Origin: Vulcanisaeta sp. UBA163
GTDB lineage: Archaea; Thermoproteota; Thermoprotei; Thermoproteales; Thermocladiaceae
NCBI GenBank assembly: GCA_002496475.1
Contig: DAJV01000001.1
Coordinates: 449 to 23,785 of the forward strand
DNA: 23,337 nt
Reading direction: 5' to 3'
Position numbers and translations under genes: made by a program
Shown here: positions 8,202 through 14,261 of the stretch, piece after piece
Layout: the number at the start of each line of letters is the position of its first letter
Position numbering within the stretch: the first letter of the stretch is position 1
The notes under the pieces: model-generated
Told to the model about the DNA's origin: nothing
Databases searched by the model: none
The model's input: only the letters and a program-made list of their open reading frames with translations

Positions 8202-9202
8202 GACTTACTCACCCTGGCTAATTCATTAACGTAGTCCCAAAATCCATCACCCAAGTTAGACTCCACGTACTCAACCCCATCCCTAATATCCTTAATAATA
8301 CCTGCAATGTAAAGCGTGAAGGCAGTATTTGCGATTATGAAGTCCCTGGCGGCCCTGTCCTTACCTGAAACGGCGCGTTTCGTCTTCTCAACGCTCTCCA
8401 GTGGACTTGAGACCCTTACGTCCCCTATATCATGCGTTCTCAACCCAAGGTCCCTGGGTTCAACGAAGTATTTATCGATCCTTCCTCCCCTGACCTCCGC
8501 CACTGCTGTTCTTCCGAAAACAGATACCTCATCAATGCCTGGTTCTCCATGTATCAACACGGCATGTTCATAACCAAGCATTGATGCTGCCTCGGCCATC
8601 CTATCCATGAGCGCGACCTCGGCAACACCAATTAACTGCCTAGTTAGTAATGCTGGGTTTGCCAGTGGTCCGATTAGGTTAAATATCGTCCTTATACCCA
8701 ACTTCTTCCTAACCGGCATTACATTCCTCATGGCTGGGTGATAGGCAGGTGCAAAGGCGAAGGTGAAGCGATGCCTATTAACCATCTCAGCCGCCTTACT
8801 AGGCGGCAGGTTTATGTTGAAACCCAGTGCCTCTAGGAAATCGGCACTACCTGAGGTTGAGGACACACTCCTATTGCCATGCTTGATCACGTGAGCACCC
8901 AGGTAGGCCGCAATTAATGCCGCAGCTGTCGATGCATTGAGCGTGCCGAAACCATCACCACCAGTACCGGCAGTATCCACATACCTACCTCCCTCACTCA
9001 CCGGTATCTTCACACAGTAATCCCTCAACGCCCTCGCAAAGCCCGCAATCTCACTCGATGTCTCACCCCTCACCCTAAGTCCCATGAGTATTGCAGCAGA
9101 TAGCGTTTCATCGGTGCTCGTTAGCATGTTCCTGGCTATGTCGTAAGCCTCATTAAAACTCAGGGCTACCCCCCTCGCCACCTTCTCAAGTGTGTCCCTC
9201 AC
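8198..9202 (-). CDS. trpD: Anthranilate phosphoribosyltransferase
   Basis: Joins anthranilate to PRPP, the second tryptophan step. The 334-residue protein is full length. It has the class signature GTGGDG (79-84) and the PRPP/Mg-binding stretch KHGNRSVSSTSGSAD from 107. The chosen start is GTG at 9202, because the preceding in-frame region runs into trpB and because a tandem GAGGT array supplies ribosome-site copies right before it. The gap to the trpB stop is 6 bp, and it overlaps trpF by 4 bp. This is the non-fused form, with no TrpG domain attached. Confidence 0.95.
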   Translation of the reverse strand: MRDTLEKVARGVALSFNEAYDIARNMLTSTDETLSAAILMGLRVRGETSSEIAGFARALRDYCVKIPVSEGGRYVDTAGTGGDGFGTLNASTAAALIAAYLGAHVIKHGNRSVSSTSGSADFLEALGFNINLPPSKAAEMVNRHRFTFAFAPAYHPAMRNVMPVRKKLGIRTIFNLIGPLANPALLTRQLIGVAEVALMDRMAEAASMLGYEHAVLIHGEPGIDEVSVFGRTAVAEVRGGRIDKYFVEPRDLGLRTHDIGDVRVSSPLESVEKTKRAVSGKDRAARDFIIANTAFTLYIAGIIKDIRDGVEYVESNLGDGFWDYVNELARVSKS

Positions 9203-9215
9203 CTCACCTCACCTC
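9197..9215 (-). repeat. Tandem 5-bp repeat holding trpD ribosome site, trpD start and trpB stop
   Basis: The minus strand carries GAGGT repeated three times followed by GAGG. The trpB stop TGA (9211..9209), copies of the Shine-Dalgarno core GGTGA and the trpD start GTG (9202..9200) all lie inside this 19-bp array. Only the GTG at 9202 opens the trpD frame. Confidence 0.6.
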
Positions 9216-10450
9216 GTATTGCTATATGCATCTACGTCCAGTAGACCATGACCTGACAGATTGAAGAATATAACGGAGTCCCTGGGCATTCTCCTTGCCT
9301 CGTCAATTGCAGCCTTTATTGCGTGTGCAGACTCCGGTGCAGGTATTATGCCCTCGGTCCTTGCAAATAACCTGGCGGCTTCCATGACCTCCTCCTGGCC
9401 GTAAGCCCTGGCCTCCACAATGCCCTCCCTAACGAGCATTGAGAGGCTTGGTGCGGCGCCGTGGTACCTCAGGCCAGCTGCGTGGGTTGGTGGTGGTACG
9501 TAGTCATGGCCAAGGGTGAGCATCTTAATCATTGGTAGTAATCCGCCTGTGTCGGGGAAGTCATACATGTACTTACCACTGGTTAGTTTTGGCGCGGCCA
9601 TAGACTCGACAGCGAGGAACCTCGTTTTCTCAAAACCCTCATTCCTCAGCCTTGCGCCTATCATTGGGAATGAAAAACCGCTGAAGTTGCTACCACCACC
9701 AACGCACCCAATCACTAGGTCTGGTTCCTCGGGCATTTGCTGCAGTACCTCCTGTCCAATAACCGTTTGATGAAGAACCACAAAACCCAGGACACTACCT
9801 GGTATGTACTTCCTACCCTCGCCACCTAGTGTGAATTCAATGGCCTCGGTGATTGCAAGACCCAAACTACCTGGATGGTCTGGCCTGGACTTGATCGCCT
9901 CCCTACCGTACCTTGTTAACTCGCTTGGGCTTGGGTAAACATCCGCGCCGTAGGTCTTCATGAAAAGAACCCTATGCGTCTTGTTTAGGTATGAGTTCTT
10001 GGTCATAAACACTGTAGCCTTAACACCCATTAGCGCCGCAGCTAATGAAACCGCGAGACCCCACTGCCCAGCGCCAGTCTCAGTAACCACCTCCTTAGCT
10101 CCATCCCTCATTGCATAGTGGACCTGGGGTATTGCCGTATTTAACTTATGAGAACCCGCCGGCAACGCACCCTCAAATTTATAGTAAATCCTAATGCCAT
10201 TACCCAAGGCCCTCTCTAACCCATGGGCTCTTTTGAACGGTGTTGGCCTACCCATCCTTTCATAGAGTTCCCTAATCTCCTCAGGTATTGGTACGTACCT
10301 AAGTGGCGTAAATTCCTGATCAAGTAATTCACTGGGTAGTATCCTCATTAGCAGTGCTATCCTGGAGTCGGTTTCGTAGGGATCAATAGGCGGCGGTAAT
10401 GGCTTTAACAGATCCACATTTATGTTATACCAATAATGAGGCACATTCAT
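9209..10450 (-). CDS. trpB: Tryptophan synthase beta chain, TrpB2 type
   Basis: PLP enzyme that condenses indole with serine to tryptophan, working with TrpA. It belongs to the TrpB2 branch (the COG1350-type family), longer at the N terminus than ordinary TrpB: WYNI...DLLKPLPPPIDP, then EGALPAGSHKLNT with the PLP-forming Lys102, and VTETGAGQWG with the catalytic Glu124 (numbered from my start). The last residues are near SGHGLLDV. The frame can extend to ATG 10489, but I choose ATG 10450. It makes the usual ATGA overlap with the trpA stop, has GGGGTGG 6 nt upstream, and matches the expected family N terminus just before the WYN motif; the 13 extra residues would overlap trpA by 43 bp. No TrpB1 gene is present, so this is presumably the operon's working beta chain. 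Confidence 0.94.
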   Translation of the reverse strand: MNVPHYWYNINVDLLKPLPPPIDPYETDSRIALLMRILPSELLDQEFTPLRYVPIPEEIRELYERMGRPTPFKRAHGLERALGNGIRIYYKFEGALPAGSHKLNTAIPQVHYAMRDGAKEVVTETGAGQWGLAVSLAAALMGVKATVFMTKNSYLNKTHRVLFMKTYGADVYPSPSELTRYGREAIKSRPDHPGSLGLAITEAIEFTLGGEGRKYIPGSVLGFVVLHQTVIGQEVLQQMPEEPDLVIGCVGGGSNFSGFSFPMIGARLRNEGFEKTRFLAVESMAAPKLTSGKYMYDFPDTGGLLPMIKMLTLGHDYVPPPTHAAGLRYHGAAPSLSMLVREGIVEARAYGQEEVMEAARLFARTEGIIPAPESAHAIKAAIDEARRMPRDSVIFFNLSGHGLLDVDAYSNTR

Positions 10451-11166
10451 GGTAAACCACCCCTGAGGCTCAGCATAAATTCCATGCATGCCCTTTGATT
10501 GGTTAATTTATCCACGAGTGCCGTACCCACGACCACGGCATCCGCACCGGCGCCTATTACCAACTTAACCATTTCCGGCGTGTTTATGGCAAAGCCGGCG
10601 ATCAACGTGACATTATCGACTAACTTCCTAACCTCCTTGATATTCCTCTCTATGTAGAGCGGTAGTTTTATACCCGTGGCAGCATATAAACCCAGGTATA
10701 TGAACAACGGCTCGTATTTAACGAGAACACTCACCAACCTATGCGGTGTATTGCTTGAGATAAAGAATACCGGTCTTAATGAGTGGTTCCTCATGGCCAT
10801 CACATACTCCTCAAGCTTATCCAAGTGCTCGAATAGTAGGTCTGGGAGTAGTACTGATGATGCGCCAACCTCGCTGGCGGTTTTAATAACTAATTCCAAG
10901 TTATTCACATAATCCTCGACATACCCCATGAGGATGGTTGGCACCTTACCATACCTAGTCACATTCACGGCATCTAAACCCTTGAGTTCAGAGGCGAAGT
11001 GAGTCTTCCTTATTACTGGCCCATCATACTTGGGATTATTTGTTGGTATACCAACCTCGAGGAAGTCCGAGACCTCTGAGAGACACCTTACGGCATTCAA
11101 AAAGTCGTTTTTGCTGGGGTATGTTGCTGTTACATATGCGCCAATGCCCGGTCTCCTTATCTCCAT
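10447..11166 (-). CDS. trpA: Tryptophan synthase alpha chain
   Basis: Splits indole-3-glycerol phosphate into indole and glyceraldehyde 3-phosphate, passing indole to TrpB. The 239-residue (beta/alpha)8 protein keeps the catalytic pair Glu37 (FLEVGIP) and Asp48 (KYDGPVIR), the strand-6 loop, and the phosphate-binding AGFAINTPEMVK plus ADAVVVGTALV near the C terminus. It is about 30 residues shorter than the bacterial enzyme, which is usual in archaea; the loop before the catalytic Asp reads TNNPKYDGP in place of the commoner SDPxADGP. It is the first gene of the trp operon, starting at ATG 11166. GGTGGA sits 12 nt upstream and a TATA-like box about 45 nt upstream. Confidence 0.93.
   Translation of the reverse strand: MEIRRPGIGAYVTATYPSKNDFLNAVRCLSEVSDFLEVGIPTNNPKYDGPVIRKTHFASELKGLDAVNVTRYGKVPTILMGYVEDYVNNLELVIKTASEVGASSVLLPDLLFEHLDKLEEYVMAMRNHSLRPVFFISSNTPHRLVSVLVKYEPLFIYLGLYAATGIKLPLYIERNIKEVRKLVDNVTLIAGFAINTPEMVKLVIGAGADAVVVGTALVDKLTNQRACMEFMLSLRGGLP
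10457..10463 (-). promoter_or_regulatory. Ribosome binding site supporting the internal trpB start
   Basis: GGGGTGG on the minus strand lies 6 nt before the ATG at 10450, inside the end of trpA. It supports the shorter trpB start over the ATG at 10489. Confidence 0.55.
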
Positions 11167-11206
11167 TGGGGCACGATATCCACCAACTCAACAACCCATT
11201 CTCGGG

Positions 11207-11214
11207 TTTAAAAG
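11207..11214 (-). promoter_or_regulatory. TATA-like element of the trp operon
   Basis: The minus strand reads CTTTTAAA, centred about 45 nt before the trpA ATG. That predicts transcription starting near 11185 with a leader of about 20 nt that includes GGTGGA. It is one of two promoters in the 144-bp trpA-trpC divergent region. Confidence 0.4.
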
Positions 11215-11281
11215 TTTTATGTATACATTGTTCGTTGGTAATTATTACCTTGAGGATTAATAAATATTAATAAATACAATA

Positions 11282-11290
11282 TTTATATAG
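11282..11290 (+). promoter_or_regulatory. TATA element of trpC
   Basis: TTTATATAG is centred 25 nt before the trpC ATG, the spacing for a leaderless mRNA. A second box, TTTTATATAA at 11298-11307, is too near the ATG to position transcription ahead of it. Confidence 0.5.
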
Positions 11291-11310
11291 GAAACACTTT
11301 TATATAATTC

Positions 11311-12069
11311 ATGGCAAGCAAAATTGTGGACTTCCTGGATATCATTAATGAGTTAACGAGAAAACGCGTAGATGCCATGAGGGCTAGCACGAAGGCGCCA
11401 AGCATGATAAAGTCCATTGAGAAAAGAAACTCGGAGGGCTACCTGGCACTAATAGCGGAGTACAAAAGGGCAAGTCCCACTGGCATTGTTAGGCTCGACC
11501 TTGATCCCTGGACCTACTTCAATGCCGTTGGACAATATGCCACTGGATTCAGCGTACTTGTCGAACCCATCTACTTCCTCGGGTCTCCCATCTTAATAAA
11601 AATAGCTCTTAATTACGGTAAGCCAATACTGTATAAAGACTTCGTAATAAGTAGGGAACAGGTAATGGATGCCAGGGAACTGGGCGCAAGCTCAGTGCTC
11701 CTTATTAAGAGACTGCTTGGCGATTCATTGTGGGTGCTTGCGGATTACGCAATTAAGCAGGGCCTGGAGCCCTTAATCGAGGTTGATAATGAGAAGGATG
11801 CATTGGATATCATTAATACTGACCCAAGCGTAATGCTAGGCATTAATTCAAGGGATCTAAATGACCTATCCATATCACTGGAAAGAGCATTATTAATAAC
11901 TAGGGCAGTTAGGGGAAGGGCTAATATCATCATCGCCGAAAGTGGTGTTAAGAGTGTTGAGGATGCCTTGAGGCTTGCTAATGAAGGTGCCAATGCTGTA
12001 TTGGTGGGCACAGCCCTAATGAGGAATATGAACTTATCAAGGGAGCTTTCGGTAGTTAGGGTTCACTGA
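11311..12069 (+). CDS. trpC: Indole-3-glycerol phosphate synthase
   Basis: Closes the indole ring from CdRP, the fourth tryptophan step. The 252-residue (beta/alpha)8 protein shows the family order: IAEYKRASPTG with Glu50 and Lys52, SVLVEPIYFLG, KDFVIS with catalytic Lys109, the ELGASSVLLI strand, LIEVDN with Glu157, INSRDL with Asn179 (canonical INNRNL), and IAESGVKS with Glu210/Ser211. All catalytic positions known from the Sulfolobus enzyme are kept. It is the only trp gene outside the operon, divergently transcribed, with a probably leaderless ATG. Its last 14 bp overlap the end of the convergent 2-oxoacid oxidoreductase gamma-like gene. Confidence 0.95.
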   Translation: MASKIVDFLDIINELTRKRVDAMRASTKAPSMIKSIEKRNSEGYLALIAEYKRASPTGIVRLDLDPWTYFNAVGQYATGFSVLVEPIYFLGSPILIKIALNYGKPILYKDFVISREQVMDARELGASSVLLIKRLLGDSLWVLADYAIKQGLEPLIEVDNEKDALDIINTDPSVMLGINSRDLNDLSISLERALLITRAVRGRANIIIAESGVKSVEDALRLANEGANAVLVGTALMRNMNLSRELSVVRVH

Positions 12070-12493
12070 ATAATGCCTTAAGTACGGAATCAACCACGTA
12101 TTGCGAATAATTATTCCCAGTCCTTCTTAACTCATGAACGTCTATACTTATGATATAGGCATCGGTATTACCAAGGTACTTACTAACGAATTCCCTGTTT
12201 GCTGTATTGACTATAAGCTTCTTGGCGTTAAGCGTCTCCTGATTATTCTGTAGCAACCTTATATCAAAGAACACGGCAATTTCAGGCTTTGTCACAGGAC
12301 CCCTGGCATTTATTGGCTCATTGGATACCTTTATGTGAACCTTGGCCAGGGTTTCCCTGCGTTCTGGGTCATACTCTGGGTAGGAAATTACGTAGAAACC
12401 CCGTTTTATGAGCGCCTGAACTAATTGATCAGCCACCATGTGAATTCCATCACCACTCCTACCGTAAAATATTATTTCATGAATTTCGGGCAT
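12056..12493 (-). CDS. Short orphan protein like the gamma subunit of 2-oxoacid:ferredoxin oxidoreductases
   Basis: The 145-residue protein begins EIIFYGRSGDGIHMVADQLV, which matches the N-terminal pattern of PorG/VorG/IorB gamma domains (x-x-GRGGQG-x-x-x-A). It continues with SYPEYDPERRETLAKVHIKV, matching their FPxxGxERRGAPVxAxxRI segment, and then a PEIAVFFD-like strand. It departs from the family in GRSGDG for GRGGQG and ERRETL for ERRGAP. It stops about 40 residues early, lacking the C-terminal N-x-x-x-L-G-A part. No alpha, beta or ferredoxin-like delta subunit is nearby. I set the start at ATG 12493 because a TATA box lies 26 nt upstream; the longer TTG start at 12505 would fall inside the promoter. 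Function is uncertain: it could be a divergent subunit of an enzyme encoded elsewhere or a stand-alone regulator. The domain assignment rests on motif order only. Confidence 0.6.
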   Translation of the reverse strand: MPEIHEIIFYGRSGDGIHMVADQLVQALIKRGFYVISYPEYDPERRETLAKVHIKVSNEPINARGPVTKPEIAVFFDIRLLQNNQETLNAKKLIVNTANREFVSKYLGNTDAYIISIDVHELRRTGNNYSQYVVDSVLKALFSEP

Positions 12494-12513
12494 ACGTTTC
12501 TCCAATATGCAGT

Positions 12514-12525
12514 TTTTAATAAAAA
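12514..12525 (-). promoter_or_regulatory. TATA element of the gamma-like gene
   Basis: The minus strand reads TTTTATTAAAAA here, centred about 26 nt before the ATG at 12493. That spacing predicts a leaderless mRNA and argues against the TTG start at 12505. Confidence 0.4.
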
Positions 12526-12535
12526 GATTTGTTTG

Positions 12536-12563
12536 AATTCTTAAGGAATTATAATTAAGAATT
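12536..12563. repeat. Perfect 9-bp inverted repeat upstream of the gamma-like gene
   Basis: AATTCTTAA (12536-12544) is repeated in inverse orientation as TTAAGAATT (12555-12563) with a 10-nt spacer. It sits just upstream of the TATA box, where archaeal activators bind. It could be an operator, or chance in AT-rich DNA. Confidence 0.35.
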
Positions 12564-12857
12564 TCGTCAATAATAAAAACACACTTGAGCAGTGACGTAC
12601 CGGCCTAGGGTAACCTAAGGCAAATGTCTAAGTACCAACCATGCATGAGGAGTCTGATTAAGGCCTTATAGGTTGAGGGCTTATTCCAGGAGGAACTAGA
12701 CATTATATCTAGACATTACATATTGAGGCAGTAACTTTACTGTTTACCAATGGGTACTTAAAGCCCTAGTCCTTTAGGGCGGTAAGGAGGTCATACTCAA
12801 GGCCATAACAAGTTAAGACAGTTCTCCGCAATAACCAAGTAGCAGGAACAGTACTAT
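12564..12857. other. Non-coding gap with decayed sequence
   Basis: No complete gene is seen between the gamma-like gene and the end of aroA. On the plus strand a frame from ATG 12624 to the TAA at 12734 is broken by one TAG at 12669. Its second part reads VEGLFQEELDIISRHYILRQ, which looks protein-like but matches nothing I recognise. An IS200/IS605-like end (separate entry) follows at 12763-12793. The stretch looks like remains of an inserted element. Confidence 0.4.
12763..12793 (+). mobile_element. Probable relic right end of an IS200/IS605 (TnpB) element
   Basis: GCCCTA (12763-12768) pairs with TAGGGC (12775-12780) around a 6-nt loop, followed by GGTAAGGAGGTCA (12781-12793). A short GC stem reading AGCCC...CCTTTAGGGC followed by G/A-rich GGAGGTCA is, from memory of archaeal genomes, the usual right end of tnpB-bearing IS605-family elements, where it also forms the 3' part of the omega RNA. 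No tnpB gene or left end is visible, so this would be a remnant. No T-tract follows, so an ordinary terminator is less likely. Confidence 0.45.
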
Positions 12858-14150
12858 TCATTGCACTATTTGAATTCTGGCGCCAAGTCTTTCCAACTCC
12901 CAGATGAAGGTTGGCCAGGACTTACTAATTCCCTCCCAATTAACCACTGTGACCGGTTCCTCAGCCACTAACCCGCCTATTATACTCATCATGACTATTC
13001 TATGGTCATTTACAGCATCCACCTCACAACCACCCCTTACCCTACTCACGCCATCCACCTCAATAACACCATTTGCCTCATAAACACTAACACTGGCACC
13101 TAGGCACTTAAGAATGCTGGCGATTCCCCTAAGCCTATTACTCTCCTTATATATCAGGTGGTTAACTCCGGTAATCCTCGACCTACCACTGGCCCTAGCC
13201 ATTAGCAGCGCCAGCGGCATAACAATGTCCGGTGAATCACCCAAGTCAGCGTCAATGGGCTTCAATTCCCTGGTTAGGGAACCCTTAACTAATACTGATT
13301 CCCTGTCTTCCTCAATCTCAATACCCATGGACACCGCATACTTAATAAATGAGTACTCACTCTCAATTGCCCTATCCCTGTATAGGTTCATTATCCTCAA
13401 ATTGAAACCACCCAACGCGGAAAGCACAATGTAATATGCTGCCAGGGAATAATCGCCAGGGATCATGAATTCGTCACTCATGGCCCTAAACTCCTGCGAT
13501 CCACCCACGTAGATAGTATCGCCGCTCTTCTCCACATTAATGTTGAAGTCCCTGAGTACGTTTATTGTGGCGTCTATGTATGGTCGTGACTTCACGGGAG
13601 GCTTAATACTGATTTCAATACCACCCTCGGTAAATGGCGCCAGGAATAAGAGCGATGATATGTATTGTGAACTAATCGAGCCACTAATCATAATATAACC
13701 ACCAACAACCTTATCGCCGGTAACCCTAATAATGCTGCCCAACCTATCAATTTTCACGTTAAGACTCCTTAATGCGACTATTAATTCATCCATGGGCCTA
13801 TCAATTAATGAGCCCCTGGGTATCAACAGTGTTACTCCCTCTATGCCCGAGTAAACCCCAGTCAGAGTTCTAAGGGTAAACCCACTCTCACCAACATCAA
13901 CAACCCTAAACCTCTCAAAGGAAACACCGCGCCTGATCCTCACTTGATTCCCCCTGATCTCAGTCTCGGAAAACGGCTTAGTTCCCCTAATCATGGACCA
14001 AGTATCGTCACCCCAATTCAATCTACTAAGTGAGACCCAGGTCCTAGATAATGCCGAGGCAAGTAAATACCTGAGCGTTAACGCCTTAGATGGCGGGGCC
14101 TCAATAACTCCCCCACGAGCCTCAAAACCATTAACAAGCAACCTACTCAT
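12858..14150 (-). CDS. aroA: 3-Phosphoshikimate 1-carboxyvinyltransferase (EPSP synthase)
   Basis: Transfers the enolpyruvyl group of PEP to shikimate 3-phosphate, the sixth shikimate step. The 430-residue protein has the expected residues along its length: PPSKALTLR with Lys22 and Arg27, GESGFTLRTL (87-96), Arg118 in IDRPMDEL, SSQ (160-162), Asp308 in DSPDIVMPL, YKESNR (Lys335, Glu336, Arg339), NDHR (381-384) and Lys410 in SKSWPTF. Two positions are unusual: Ala23 where the SKS motif normally has serine, and GESGF where bacterial enzymes have GNAGT. The ATG start at 14150 lies about 27 nt from a TATA box, so the mRNA is probably leaderless. Neighbours are the transketolase (110 bp upstream, same strand) and the gamma-like gene downstream. 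Confidence 0.95.
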   Translation of the reverse strand: MSRLLVNGFEARGGVIEAPPSKALTLRYLLASALSRTWVSLSRLNWGDDTWSMIRGTKPFSETEIRGNQVRIRRGVSFERFRVVDVGESGFTLRTLTGVYSGIEGVTLLIPRGSLIDRPMDELIVALRSLNVKIDRLGSIIRVTGDKVVGGYIMISGSISSQYISSLLFLAPFTEGGIEISIKPPVKSRPYIDATINVLRDFNINVEKSGDTIYVGGSQEFRAMSDEFMIPGDYSLAAYYIVLSALGGFNLRIMNLYRDRAIESEYSFIKYAVSMGIEIEEDRESVLVKGSLTRELKPIDADLGDSPDIVMPLALLMARASGRSRITGVNHLIYKESNRLRGIASILKCLGASVSVYEANGVIEVDGVSRVRGGCEVDAVNDHRIVMMSIIGGLVAEEPVTVVNWEGISKSWPTFIWELERLGARIQIVQ

Positions 14151-14171
14151 TAATTAATTGTTTATTAACCC

Positions 14172-14180
14172 AATAAAAGT
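14172..14180 (-). promoter_or_regulatory. TATA element of aroA
   Basis: The minus strand reads ACTTTTATT around this position, centred about 27 nt before the aroA ATG, consistent with leaderless initiation and with aroA having its own promoter. Confidence 0.4.
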
Positions 14181-14261
14181 TTTATGGAATAAGCTATGAA
14201 CCCGGGCTTGAAACAGGGTTAATTCGGGTAATTATTTGATCGTTAGGAGAGCAGGGCTTCC

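Noticed and set aside
10451..10489. Extra 13 N-terminal codons of trpB
   Set aside because: They overlap trpA by 43 bp and lack a better ribosome site; ATG 10450 gives the usual ATGA overlap.
12640..12700. C/D box small RNA (ATGAGGA ... CTGA)
   Set aside because: The C box is imperfect, no paired D'/C' boxes are present at the right spacing.
12763..12780. Hairpin as an ordinary transcription terminator
   Set aside because: No T-run follows, and the bases after it (GGTAAGGAGGTCA) match an IS605-type end better.
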